Shown here in pieces: positions 10,955-21,495 of a stretch of DNA of 64,000 bases. This stretch comes from Delphinapterus leucas (lineage: Eukaryota > Chordata > Mammalia > Artiodactyla > Monodontidae): NCBI RefSeq assembly GCF_002288925.2, contig NW_022098037.1, positions 7,684,901 to 7,748,900 of the forward strand, written 5' to 3'. Position numbers and translations under genes: made by a program. The notes below the pieces were generated by a model. It searched no databases and had not been told where the DNA came from. It worked only from the letters and a program-made list of their open reading frames with translations. Within the stretch, counting starts at the first letter, position 1. Every line of letters begins with the position of its first letter.

Positions 10955-11204
10955 TTAAGGCCATCTGCTTAGTTGTGACTTCCCTGAAGAATCAGAGCTT
11001 CTTGACTTGAAAGAATCTCAGTAGATTATCTAGTCCAGCCCTTACTCCAGGGAGGTAAATTAACATTGCCCTTAACAAGACTGTACTATAGGCTTTCATG
11101 TGGAAAGAAGAAGAATTAGAGAATTGAGTGAGCAGAGGGTCCCAGAGGACCCAACGGAAACACAAAGTGACTCCCTGGCTCAGGTAGAAAAATGATAGGC
11201 TATA
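10955..11204. other. Unassigned sequence
   Basis: A short stretch near 11010-11075 ('tagattatctagtccagccc') recalls a common ancient repeat motif, but too little is left to name it. Confidence 0.35.
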
Positions 11205-11400
11205 ATAGGATGTTAGCCATCACATTTTTACATGCATCAGAATCACCTGGAGGTCTTTTAAAACACAGATCACTGGACACCTTCCCTAGAGACTCTGATT
11301 CTAGTAAGTCCAGGACTAAAGATTTTGTCATTTATAAAATGTTCCAGGTGATGCTGATGCTGCTGGTCCAGAAACTACACTGGGGAACTTGTAATAGGTA
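11205..11400 (+). mobile_element. MER5A non-autonomous hAT-Charlie transposon
   Basis: Good MER5A match: 'acatgcatcagaatcacctggagg' pattern at 11230, 'agactctgattctagtaagtc' near 11290, and the diagnostic 'ggtgatgctgatgctgctgg' at 11347-11366, followed by 'aaactacactggg'. Confidence 0.9.
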
Positions 11401-11864
11401 AAAAGAGGTAAAAACTATGGCCATGGTCCAAAGTCATCTAGTTGCCTTGCCTTCTGGAGGCCTTGGAGAGGGAGTTGGTGAATAGGCATTGTCCATAGTT
11501 AGATTGACTGACATTCTTTTCTGTCTATGAAATGTCATATTTGAACTTAGTAAGGAAGGGAGACCCGTGCCCGTTGGTATAGGCCACAAAAAGAATTACC
11601 CAGGGGAATTCACTTAAAAATGAAAAAATATAAAGCTAGGTGCTATATGCAGATAATGTGGCTAAGGCCTGGAAAGAGCGAGGAACCTCCTTGGATCTGG
11701 TGATCTAGTGAATTGAGGTGAGCGTGGGAAAAGCAAGAGAACAAAGGAGACCCAGGTCTCTTGTTTGCCAATATTCTTTCACTGTATCACCAAGTATGTG
11801 GTAGGTCGCAAATTATGTTGTTTTGTTTTCGATTATGTTAACTTTTATTCATATTTAGGAGACA
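11401..11864. other. Unassigned sequence
   Basis: No repeat recognised. A 'ttgaggtgagcgtg' donor-like site lies at 11712-11725 without a convincing upstream acceptor. Confidence 0.4.
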
Positions 11865-12110
11865 CTGCAATGTGGGAGAAAGAGTCCCAGACCAGGAGTT
11901 GGCAGGGCCCAATCCTGGCTCCACCATTGTTGGTTTTGTGATGCAGGCAAACCACCTTAGCTCTCTGTGTCTTAGCTTCTTCACCTGTAAACAGAAATAA
12001 CAATGTCTGCCCTATAATCCTGCTGAACTCCTTGAGGGTCCAATGAGAGCCAGTGTAATGATGCTTTACAAGGATATAAAGTGTTACAGAAATGGAAGAA
12101 ATTATTATTC
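11865..12110 (+). mobile_element. MIR SINE
   Basis: Plus-strand MIR: 'ggcagggcccaatcctggctcc', 'ctctctgtgtcttagcttcttcacctgtaaa' pattern, 'aataacaatgtctgcc', and the 3' half to 'gatataaagtgttacag'. Confidence 0.85.
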
Positions 12111-12228
12111 ATTCATTCATTCAACTAAATTGTATTGGGCATCAACCACATGCTGGGCTCTGAGGGCATCCTGAGGAACAAAATAAACAGGGTTCTTGCC
12201 TCTTTGTGGGGAAAAGAGGAAATATAGA
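12111..12228 (-). mobile_element. L2 LINE 3' end, minus strand
   Basis: 'attcattcattcaactaaat...attgggcatcaaccacatgctgggctctgagg' is the antisense L2 terminus. It is followed by 'gaacaaaataaacagggttcttgcc', and a CHR SINE is inserted just after it. Confidence 0.75.
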
Positions 12229-12286
12229 CTTTCTTTTTTTTCTTTTGCGGTACGCGGGCCTCTCACTGTTGTGGCCTCTCCCGTTG

Positions 12287-12386
12287 NNNNNNNNNNNNNN
12301 NNNNNNNNNNNNNNNNNNNNNNNNNNNNNNNNNNNNNNNNNNNNNNNNNNNNNNNNNNNNNNNNNNNNNNNNNNNNNNNNNNNNNN
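12287..12386. other. Assembly gap, exactly 100 N
   Basis: The gap is 100 N long, the size commonly used as a placeholder when the true length is unknown. The bases on both sides are 'ccgttg', the same six bases of the SINE, so the true missing sequence may be very short or the flanks may overlap. Confidence 0.98.
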
Positions 12387-12456
12387 CCGTTGAGGAGCAC
12401 AGGCTCCGGACGCGCAGGCTCAGCGGCCACGGCTCGCGGGCCCAGCCGCTCCGCGG

Positions 12457-12570
12457 CATGTGGGATCTTCCCGGGCCGGGGCACGAACCCGCGTCCCCTG
12501 CATCGGCAGGCGGCATGTGGGATCTTCCCGGGCCGGGGCACGAACCCGCGTCCCCTGCATCGGCAGGCGG
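12457..12570. repeat. 57-bp perfect tandem duplication inside the SINE
   Basis: Bases 12457-12513 and 12514-12570 are identical, starting 'catgtgggatcttcccgggc' and ending 'cggcaggcgg'. Other CHR copies in the window have one copy of this segment. Confidence 0.97.
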
Positions 12571-12829
12571 ACTCTCAACCACTGCGCCACCAGGGAAGCC
12601 CGAGGCTTTCTTTTCAGTCAATTTTTCCTCACTCCCTCCGCTCCCACTTTGCCACTACTGAGAAGACTCTTCATGGCACCAGCAGAGAGTTAATAAATGC
12701 AGCTTTAGAGGTTTCCTGGGAGAGAGTCTTCTAGTGCCCTTGCATGTCCTCTCTAGAACACTACATATTCTCATCTCTAAGCACAAAATGACAAAGGGCA
12801 GAAGACAGAGAGCCAGCAAGGTGGGTGGA

Positions 12830-12960
12830 AAAAAGCTTGCAGTTGAGTCACTGGGTCCCAATCCTATAATCAATGCATGGCTTTGGGTGAAGTATTTAAA
12901 AGCTCTGTGGTCCCATTTTTATCTATAATATGGAGATAAGTCAGGGCTAAGATTCAACAG
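12830..12960 (+). mobile_element. MIR SINE fragment
   Basis: The order 'gagtcactgggtcccaatcc', 'gctttgggtgaagtatttaaaagc', 'atctataatatggagataag' is that of a diverged plus-strand MIR core. Confidence 0.6.
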
Positions 12961-15239
12961 TACTGGTTGTCTAAACACTGAAATGCTTCTGTTCCAGTTG
13001 ATGAAAGGTCCACACTCCAGTGCAAGTTCCGTATCATTTCTGGTTAGTAGGTAGCTGTGCCAAACCAATCGTTAAATATTTTTGACCATCGCTTGACTAT
13101 TCCTTGTCTATACAGTTTTTGTGATGATCCCATAATGATCTCAATAAGGGAACGCCTGGGTTGCTACTATAAAGTGGATGCTCAGTACCGTTTTGTTTTC
13201 TCCTGGGCAGGTTTCTTAGTGGTGAAGAGCGGGCAGAGGTGGGCATAAAGGAAAGTAAGGCAAGAAGTTGGTTAAGAAGGAGCGGAGGGTGAGGATATTG
13301 TAAGTGGGTGGGGAGACAAACTTGTCTCTGGACCTGGGAGGCGCTTAGGCAGTGCCTCCTTGAAGTCCAAAGAGAAAGCAAGAGTCTTGTCAAAGGGCTT
13401 GGCGTTCCTTGAATGGAGCACAAAGTGTTATTGTTATGTAGTAACAACTCTTACCCACATCGCTAATTTATTCCATTCTAATCTCCTCTTCACTGGGGAG
13501 ACAAAAGTCTGACGGCTCTCGCTTGCACAGCCCTGAAACCTGCCACTGGGAGAATGGTTTCCTTGTTTCACTGCGGCTCCTCTCACATTTGCACTTTCTT
13601 GGCAAACCTGCCCAAAGGTATCAGAATCACCAGGCATACCCCGGAACATTGATATGTTTGGAATTTAATCAAGCGTCCCACAAAATGGGACTATTTACCT
13701 TACCCCTGGAAGCGCTCACTTTAAAAATATTTAAAAGTGATCAAAATACAAATGATGAGGGCTCTGCCCTTCACAATGAGCTTTTTAGGATTTATGTATT
13801 TTGATACACACCTCACTCTTCCCAAGAAACGAGGTCAGGCATTTCCCTGATTCTGACATGTTAGCGCAGCCAGTGGTAGAAAGGTGGCTGGGGTCCAATC
13901 CTGTTTTTTTTAGTGATACTTCTCTGCCTTGCTGCTTGGCGCCCTTTTTCTTGCAGGAGGGGCTTGGAAAAGCCTCTCACTGCAGTCTCGGGTGGCATGG
14001 TCTTAATGCTTGGAATTACCAAGCTAAGAGCTCCAACCCTGTGGCTTTGAAGCCTGGTGGAGCGCAGTCTCAGGCCTGAAAGTGAGGACTCACAGGGGCC
14101 CAAGGGTCTAGGAGCCCAGAGAGAAACAATCCTGCGTCCCCTGACCCCCACCCAAGGGGTTGCGTTAATGCTTCTTTGTGATTCTCAAACCATCAGACCC
14201 ACCATGGCACCTGACTCTCACCCACTTCATTGAGAAGATCCATCTCCCTCACTCACCACTCGTCTCAAAGATGTGTCCTTCTGTCTCTGTTCTTACCCAC
14301 TCTCATCCTTTCCTTTGCCTGAGGAAACCTTTGCCCTCCTTGCCAAATGGAACGCACCCACCTGGGCATGTAAAATCAACACAAATACCCTCTTAACGTT
14401 CGTGCAGTAGCACGCCAATCTCCTCCTTTCGTTGCTCACTGGAACTGTTGAGTTAGTATCTCCACTGGCTGGCTCCTCTTTCTCTTCCCCTCTCTTCCAT
14501 ACACGCTTGCGATCTGACTTCTGCCCAAATGACATCATTGAAACAATCTTAATAGTTGGCGAAATACCTATTTCACCTTCGACTCAAATCATCAAGCCAG
14601 CTTTTTCTTCCTTTTTCAATCTTACCTTCACCTTTCCCCACTCCAGGGCATATGACCCTGTGGACATTCCCTTCTTCTTGAAATCATTCCTGTACACTGT
14701 GATAGTAATAGGTCTCCTCCTGCAACAAAGAATAGTTTTTCTCAAGTTTCCTAAATGGCTCCTCCTTGGCTGAGAAAAAAAAAAAAAAGGCATTCTCAAG
14801 ATTCTTTCCCTCTGCTCCCTTTCTTTCTCTTGTCCCCTTCTCTCCCCTCCTCTTCTCTCTCTCAATAGTGTCATCCACTGCCATGGCCTCAGTGACCACT
14901 CCTTCCCTCTACAGAACTTTCCTCCAGAACTCCCTTGCTTCCTGGATTCCAGACCCATAATTCCAACAATCTGCTGGACTTCTCCTTGTATATGCACTGC
15001 TGGCATCTCAGCACAGAATTTTCAGTACCAAAATCACTCTTTTCTCCTTGAAACCTAGTCAGCCTTCTGGCTCCTTTATTCTTGTAAGTGCTATAAATAT
15101 TACATTAGTCATGCAAACTGAAACTATTTGACTCCTTTGCTGTGTCTCACCCCATTTATTTAATTCACTTTTTATGTTTGGCTGTTTTCTGAATTTTCTC
15201 TTAGCTCCGCCCTCTGCTTTTCCTTGCACATGTTATCAC
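12961..15239. other. Unassigned sequence, about 2.3 kb, partly pyrimidine-rich
   Basis: I can support no gene here. Several open frames of 60-140 codons exist on both strands. The longest (14584-15006, minus) is low-complexity, Lys/Arg/Glu-rich sequence made by the CT-rich run at 14800-14872 and the A tract at 14776-14789. Confidence 0.4.
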
Positions 15240-15700
15240 CCCAATTTACATGTTCTCTTCCTGTCCGGACTGCTGCGATAACCTGTTAGGTGGTTGTCTC
15301 CTAGATTTTGTGTCCTTCTTGTGTATTTGTCTCATGCACCTCAGCCAAATCAATCTTCTTGAAGCCTACTTCTGAGGAAAGTCTTTCATGGTTTCACCTC
15401 TCTGCTCAATTAAATTGGGAGTCTTCTAAATGCCATACACAACTTTCCATATGTTGGGTCCTAAAGATGTTTCCAAGCTTAATAATATTGTCCTATAATT
15501 AACGTATTTTCTAGTCAAGTGAGATGACAGGATTTCCTAGTTATGCCCAGAGTGATTTCCAATCTCTGTCCCTTTGTTTATATTCTTTCTTTTGCCCAAA
15601 ACCCTCAAGAACACATCCGCTCAATGCAGTGGGAGCTGTCTCTTCTCTGAATACCTGCAAAACTTAGTCTGAGCTTCCTTGTGTTCCGGATCACTGTCAG
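15240..15700 (+). mobile_element. Possible very old L2-like LINE sequence
   Basis: Scattered L2-like blocks occur ('actgctgcgataacctgttagg', 'ctctgtccctttgtttatattc', 'tgaatacctgcaaaacttagt'). The match is weak and discontinuous. Confidence 0.3.
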
Positions 15701-16822
15701 CTTAATATTGCCTATTTTGAGGGCTTGACCTCTCTGCTTCTCTCTTCTCCAGTTCCTAAGAGCTTTGGAGGGAAATAGTATATCATAGAGCTTTTTAGAA
15801 GCTTGCACAGCATCTGGGCCAGTGTCTTCTACATAGTCATCTCTGATATATATTTGTGCAATGTTGACTTTTTTAAAAATCACTATAATTTTAGGAAACT
15901 TTAAAATCCATTTCTTCTGCTTTGAAAAGTTTTTGTTTCTTCCATTTACTTTTTATTTTAATTAATAACTGGAAAGCACTAGAAACTAGTCACCACACAT
16001 AAACATTCTCACCACAAACTCATTTATGCTCTCCTCTTCTACTCTCACTAACATTTTTAGAGTGATCATGAATGCCTATTTAGATAAGTTAGTGGAAAAA
16101 GAAAATATAAAAATACAATTGTAGTGTACCCAGAAGCTTCTAGGCCATGATGTTATGGAATTGGTACTTCTTATTTAAAAAAAAAAAAAAAATGCCCAAA
16201 GCTTTGTAATAATGAGACATCCAAGGTCCTGAGCACAAAGTCCCCTAGACTCTTTTCCAACACCCATTCTTATCCCCTTCATTCTGCCTGTAAGAGGATT
16301 TAAGGAAAGACAAATAACAGAAAGGTCTATACCTCATGACAAAACCTTAAGGAGATCCCTTACTGGTCTTTGTATGTTTTTTTATGACCCTGTACATCCA
16401 GAAGAAAAAAATAAAACTCAGTCATCTACCTGGATATTGGTTCTTTATGTTTAAAATATATATATATATATATATAGGGAAAATATCCTTAATACTAACA
16501 AAAAAAAAGTTGGCTATTGCGTGCATATCAAACCCTTGCTTGTTTCTCCCACAGGATTAAATCCTGATCTTAACACATAGTGAATGACGAGTCAGTTCTC
16601 ATCGATGGATTATAGATGGCAGATTTACTTTTAAGGGACTCTTTTGGAAACTTTCCTTAATCCCTCAACTCAGGTGAAAGTTGACAACATGTGTATCTGT
16701 ATCCAGGTTCATGTATTGGCTGAGAACCACAAGAAAATTTTGTCAAAAAATTGGTTGTTGACAAAATTACACCTCTGTTAAATGGGGGGAAATGTGGTTG
16801 GCAGGTGGAATGCAAGTCTTTT
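15701..16822. other. Unassigned AT-rich sequence
   Basis: No gene or named repeat. It contains an A run at 16177-16192 and a (TA)n run at 16455-16477. Frames are short and unremarkable. Confidence 0.4.
16455..16477. repeat. (TA)n microsatellite
   Basis: About eleven uninterrupted TA units. Confidence 0.9.
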
Positions 16823-17060
16823 CATTTATGTATTTATTTATTTTTGGCTGCGTTGGGTCTTCTTTGCTGGGTGCAGGCTTTCTGTAGCTGTAGCGAGCGG
16901 GGACTACGCTCTCTTGTTGCGGAGCACGGGCTCTAGGCACGTGGGCTCAGTAGTTGTGGCTCACGGGCAGCATGTGGGATCTTCCTGGACCAGGGCTCGA
17001 TCCCATGTCCCCTGCATTGGCAGGTGGATTCTTAACCACTGTGCCACCAGAGAAGTCTTG
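16823..17060 (-). mobile_element. CHR-1 type SINE, older copy
   Basis: Minus-strand copy: reversed tail 'catttatgtatttatttattt', then 'tggctgcgttgggtcttc', the 'gcggagcacgggctctaggc' block and the 5' end 'gtgccaccagagaagtc'. Flanks 'caagtctttt' (16813-16822 and 17066-17075), with further similarity outward, are a decayed TSD. Confidence 0.95.
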
Positions 17061-17759
17061 GGATCCAAGTCTTTTAAAGCCAATTTTAAACCACGTATTT
17101 GTGTGCATGCGTGTGTGTGTGTGTTTTGTTTCCAGATGCATTTATATGTAGTACAAATTCCCCTGGCTGCAGAATGGAAACAAGCAGTTCTATCTCACTT
17201 GGGGCGATTGGAGCCCTCTTCAACAGGTAGACTCCTCTAGCCATCTTGGACCACTTCTGTGCCGCAGGGAAAGTTTTCTTCTTCCCAAACTTTATTTTGA
17301 AACAAGTACAAGGAAATTCAAAACAGCAGGGTTGGGTAAAAAAATAAGAAGTCTTTTGTTCGGCATGTACAGTTCGGATCGTGTCAGGAAATATTGCTAC
17401 TTCCATTTCATTACACTTTACTTTGGAAGAACCATTTTTTTCTTTTAAACAAAATCAGGAGAACTCTAAGTCAGGAGGCTGTCCATAGCTGATTCTCATG
17501 GACAGATGGCCGGCTCAAACACATAACAAAGGGTCTGTTGTGATGTTGCCAATTCTATTCCATGAAATCTTTTTTGGTATAAACTGGAGAAAGCACTTTG
17601 TTCAGTTAAAGATTTTTTTTTTTCCTGCCAGTTGTCTTTGCCAAGGTCAATGTTTCTATTACATGTGGGAAGTATACACTCCCCCTGGCGGCTGACTTAA
17701 CACATTTTTCTTTAGAAAAGACCCATGGGTCTCAGTAGCTAGAATGTCCTGGTGTGATG
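17061..17759. other. Unassigned sequence
   Basis: It contains a short (TG)n run at 17110-17125. No gene or named repeat. Frames of 65-106 codons have no recognisable content. Confidence 0.4.
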
Positions 17760-17830
17760 TACATTCATTTAACAAATATATATTGAGTTCGTATTATGTG
17801 TCAGGCAATATACTAAGTAAGTAGTGTTGG
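17760..17830 (-). mobile_element. L2 LINE terminus, minus strand
   Basis: 'acattcatttaacaaatata...ttgagttcgtattatgtgtcaggcaatatactaag' is the antisense L2 end. Confidence 0.7.
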
Positions 17831-18014
17831 AAAACCCAAGGTCTTGCTCTGGGTCTGCCCCATATTAACTAACCATTGGATCTGTCCACAAGGCAGCCAC
17901 TCAACGTCTTTGTGCTTCATTTTCTCAATGCAGTGAATAGCTGCACTGCTTATCTCAGAGCATGGTATCAAAGATCCAGAAAGATAAAATAACAGCAAGA
18001 GTGATCATAAGTTG
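17831..18014 (+). mobile_element. Possible MIR fragment
   Basis: Weak resemblance to the MIR core ('ctttgtgcttcattttctcaatgcagtgaatag'). It could be chance. Confidence 0.3.
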
Positions 18015-18580
18015 TAAATTAGATTAGGTCACTCCAATGCTTAAAATAATTTAGTGCCTTCCTATTGCCCTTAAAATAAAATCCAACCTCTTTTCATGGA
18101 TTCAAAGACCCTTAATAATCTAGTCTCTGCCTCCTTGTCAGGCTCATCCCACACCATTCTTCCTCTGGAGAATCTCACACCTCTGTGCTGGCCAACCATC
18201 ATTTCCTTGAAAGCACGATTTCCCCCTCAAGGCCTTCATATATTTTCTCCTCTACCCGATAAGCTCTTTCTCGTGCCCTTCGTCTGCCTAAACTCTTATT
18301 TTCTTATTTTTCTTACTTTAAAAGCCACTTTTTCCAAAATTCCTTTGCTAACCACTAACTCTAAAAGTGGTTCCCTTTACTATTTTCTTTTATAGAATCT
18401 TATTTTCCTTCATAGCATTTATCCCACATAGAAAGGTATTTATTTGTTTGTTCAAAAAAAAATGTTTATTGACTATCTTCCCCACTAGCTCTAAGAGGGC
18501 AGGTACCATGCCTGTAGAATTCATTACTATATACCTCACATCAATTGGAATTTGGGGAATGAATGAATGAATGAATGAAA
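18015..18580 (+). mobile_element. L2 LINE, long 3' part
   Basis: The best L2 copy in the window. In order: 'ttagtgccttcctattgccc' (18050), 'aaaataaaatccaacctc' (18073), 'tttccccctcaaggccttca' (18220), 'gataagctctttctcgtgcc' (18258), 'catagcatttatcccacata' (18411), 'tccccactagctctaagagggcag' pattern (18480), and 'gaatgaatgaatgaatgaa' at the end (18560-18579). No L2 protein frame is intact. Confidence 0.92.
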
Positions 18581-18844
18581 CCTGTGGAGTATTATGGAAA
18601 TGTGAATTTGTCATTATATAAAAATAAAATAATATGTACTATCTAAGACAAAGAGGATTGGAAATGCAGTTTGAGAAAGAGGAGGTTGTATATTTAAGAA
18701 GTACTATTGAGATATGGATTTTTAAAATTCTTTTAATTGTATACTCAATTATGTTAATATCATATATTTCATGACTGCTTAATTAAATAGAATTATAGAA
18801 ATTCTAAACCCTCATGATAAAAGGGTTATGATAAAACCCTCTTG
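18581..18844. other. Unassigned AT-rich sequence
   Basis: Nothing recognised. Confidence 0.35.
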
Positions 18845-18945
18845 AAACGATGTGTCTAAAGTCACACAGGGGCAGACACAGGGCTAGAATGTGTATCTCT
18901 GACCCCTGATCTAGAGTTCTTCTCACTACGTTGTGCTTATTCATG
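18845..18945 (-). mobile_element. MIR SINE fragment, minus strand
   Basis: 'gtgtctaaagtcacacaggggcagacacagggctagaatgtgtatctctgacccc' is the antisense MIR head. Confidence 0.7.
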
Positions 18946-19059
18946 TATATCATTGTTATTATAAAACCTCATTTCTTAAAACTTGACAGGTTTATTAAAC
19001 TCTTGTATTAATTCTAGACTAGAGCAACTGTAAACAAGTTGTTTAATATTTGTCAAGCA

Positions 19060-19640
19060 TTTTACCTTTCATTCTGACCTCCTGGACTAAAATAAACATA
19101 TCTCTTAGCTCAACCCCTCTCTTCCTTCCTTCCTTTTCTTTCTTATACTTTTCCATTACTGGGGGCAATTTGTCATCCTTTGTGCTCAGAGGGTCTTTTC
19201 TGCCTGAAAACTCATACTCTTCAGTTCTGGGGAATTTTCTTGAAGTATTTCTTTCATCACTTCTTTTTCCTCCATTGCCCATGTTTTCTTTTTCTGTAAC
19301 TCTGCTTTCCCTTCAAACTCTTCTATTGAATTTTTCATATCTGCTGTCATAGTTTTAATTAACAGTAGCTCTTTGATGTTTTTTACTATTTCTTTTTAAA
19401 ACAAACTAATCTTGTTTCAAAGGTACAACATCCTTTCTTAACTTGCTGAGAAAACAAATGGCACAATTCTTGAAATTTTTCTTTTCTTTGCATTTTCTGG
19501 TCTTTATGCTCCTCTTCCCCCATTTGTATGTTTTAGTCATTGTCTTTGTGTTGAGGTTTTCCTCAAATGTTTGGTGATTCTTGGCTGTCCATTCTTATCT
19601 CAGAGAGGATAATGTTGCCAGATAAGATGCAGAACAGTTT
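19060..19640 (-). mobile_element. L1M-type LINE 3' UTR, minus strand
   Basis: The phrases 'ttctattgaatttttcatatctgctgtcat' (about 19320-19350), 'cttgtttcaaaggtacaaca' (19411) and 'gaggttttcctcaaatgttt' then 'ggtgattcttggctgtccat' (19553-19592) follow the antisense of an old L1M 3' UTR that I recall in this order. Subfamily uncertain. Confidence 0.55.
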
Positions 19641-20469
19641 AATTTGAATTTTTGATAAACAATGAATACATTTTTAGTGTAAGTATGTGCCAAATATCAC
19701 ATTTTTTTATTTGCTAAATCTGGCCAGCTTAAGAGAGGAGCATAAAGCAGCTGAAGAAAGATCTGTGCACATGGATAAGACTTGCTGTCTCCTAGGTGTC
19801 ACTAAACTGCTCTAGCTGGGCCATTTCGTTAGAGGATGCCTGGCCATCAGTATCTTTAAGTCTTAATGTTGAGCCGGTCAGAGTCCCCAGACCAGAATCA
19901 TTCAACCTTCGGCCTAGGGGATAAAAGCGTGGCTGTCTGTGTTTTCTGGGAGGTAAATTGAGACAAGAAGTTGAGATTCTCACCATTCAGAATGTGTACT
20001 TTAATGAATCTCCTTGTTCTCAGTAGGATATCTCTTCTCTCAGTAATGCCTGCCATCCCTCTGTCTACAATCTTTCTGATACAGCCTCACTAGAGAGTCT
20101 GTCTTCAGTCTTCTCCCAGGGGGGTGAAGAGACCGCTTCTAAAATACACTATTAGCAAATCCTATATCAGCTTCAGCTGCATGCCCACTTTCAGAGGTAC
20201 TACTTGCTGCCACTTTCTGAGCCTTTCTTGGATTTTGCAGTGCAAATCAGGTTGCTTCTGGGCTTCCCCCACTGTAAACTTAAATTTCAGCTTCATGGGT
20301 CTGCTAAGCCAGTTACCACTCAACCATCTGCTTTCTATCTTCCAAAATGTTGTTACTGTTGTTTTCCTTCTCATTCTTTTTGTCCTTATGGGTTAATGTC
20401 TTTAAAATCAATCCCTTTATTGTCTTTTTAGTGGGTTTTGGAGATGGAGTGTAATGTAAAGCATATGTT
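19641..20469. other. Unassigned sequence
   Basis: It may continue the L1M remnant above, but I cannot support that. Open frames of 64-90 codons are unremarkable. Confidence 0.35.
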
Positions 20470-20640
20470 AAATCTGCCATCTCTAACTAGAAGCACAGCT
20501 ATGAATTTTCAAAGTGACTACAGGAGAGTCATTTAATTGCTCTTTTCTCAATTTTCTTTTCTGTAAAGTGAGAAGACTAAGAGAGATGATTGTTGATGGA
20601 CCCCACACAAAATTTTATGATTGTATAATCTCCTGCATTA
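20470..20640 (+). mobile_element. Possible MIR fragment
   Basis: The series 'gactacaggagagtcatttaattgctctttt' and 'ttctgtaaagtgagaagactaa' resembles a decayed MIR core. Confidence 0.4.
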
Positions 20641-20744
20641 TCATTCTTAACTGAGACCATCAGGTTACAACTTCCTAAACCTTCAAACAAATTCTGTGTT
20701 CAGTCTTCTAAGGAATAGACAAAGACACGGTCTACATTTTCAAT

Positions 20745-20930
20745 TATATTGAGCCTCCCAACTCTGCCACTTGCTATCATGGGGTATTTTCTGAAGTTTA
20801 TTTCCCCTCAAATGGAGATAATAATAGAAATTTCTCTCATAAGGCTATTGAGATGAGCAGATGAATTAATCCATAGGAAAGTGCTTCACATACAGAAAAT
20901 TGCTACTCAAATATTAGTTGATTTTTTTTG
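20745..20930 (+). mobile_element. MIR SINE
   Basis: Plus-strand order is kept: 'cccaactctgccacttgct', 'cctcaaatggagataataatag', 'ctcataaggctattgagat', 'aagtgcttcacatacag'. Confidence 0.8.
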
Positions 20931-21094
20931 GATTATGCGTCTTCTCAATACATTAGTTCTTGGCCTTTTAAAGTCTTCTGGTTGGGAAATCATAGTATTT
21001 AAACTTTAGTCCCCTGAACGTACTATCATTTGTGCTACTAATCCTTGCAGGTTGCCAGTGAATTTGTTCCTATGAAGCATTGAGTCCTCCAAGA

Positions 21095-21495
21095 CATTAA
21101 TAATGATATGAGCCACTCTTAATTGAAAACCACTAATGTGTCAGGTAATTCATGAAGTGCTTTATATAAAGTCAGCCCTCTGTATCTGCTGATGCAGAAC
21201 TGTGGATATGGAGGGTGGAGTATAGTGGACTTGAGCATCCAGTGGATTTTGGTGTCTGTGGGTGGGGTGAGGGTGCTCCTGGAACCCCAGATACCAAGGG
21301 ATGATTATATCTACAGCATCTCTAATCTTTACAACACTCCTGAAAGGTGAAGTCCTATTGGACCCATTTTACAGATAATGAAAAATGAGGCTCATGGAAG
21401 TTGTCACCTGACGAAGTTCACTTAGTAAATAGTGAAGTTGGGATTCAAACCAGGTCTATCTGGCACCAAGATTCATGAGTACTCTTTTCCTTATG
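21095..21495 (-). mobile_element. MIR SINE, minus strand, split by a MER2 element
   Basis: The left part (21095-21168) carries 'aatgtgtcaggtaattcatgaagtgctttata'. The right part (21308-21495) resumes with 'ctctaatctttacaacactcctgaaagg', 'cccattttacagataatgaaaaatgaggc', 'cacttagtaaatagtgaag' and 'gggattcaaaccaggtcta'. The two halves are contiguous in MIR. Confidence 0.85.
21169..21307 (-). mobile_element. MER2-like Tigger-derived DNA transposon, internally deleted
   Basis: The ends 'agtcagccctctgtatc' and 'ggaaccccagataccaaggg' are the inverted termini of MER2, with 'gacttgagcatccagtggattttggt' between. Only about 140 bp remain of a roughly 340-bp element. It sits at a TA-rich target inside the MIR, as expected for this superfamily. 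Confidence 0.8.

Larger units (their letters stand above)
12238..12601 (-). mobile_element. CHR SINE, young form, containing an assembly gap and an internal duplication
   Basis: It has the same structure as the copy at 5.6 kb: T-rich tail, then 'gcggtacgcgggcctctcac', and the 5' end 'gcgccaccagggaagccc' at 12584-12601. CpG content is high, so the copy is young. The short flanking repeat 'ctttctttt' (12229-12237 and 12606-12614) is the probable TSD, though it is low complexity. The element is interrupted by 100 N at 12287-12386 and carries a perfect 57-bp tandem duplication at 12457-12570. Confidence 0.93.

Noticed and set aside
12142..12734. Frames up to 159 codons across the gap
   Set aside because: They run through 100 N and a SINE with a tandem duplication. 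No coding value.
14584..15006. 140-codon minus-strand frame, Lys/Arg/Glu-rich
   Set aside because: Made by CT-rich low-complexity sequence on the plus strand; other frames are also open.
16455..16477. TA run as a possible TATA promoter or origin
   Set aside because: A plain microsatellite with no downstream transcript sign.
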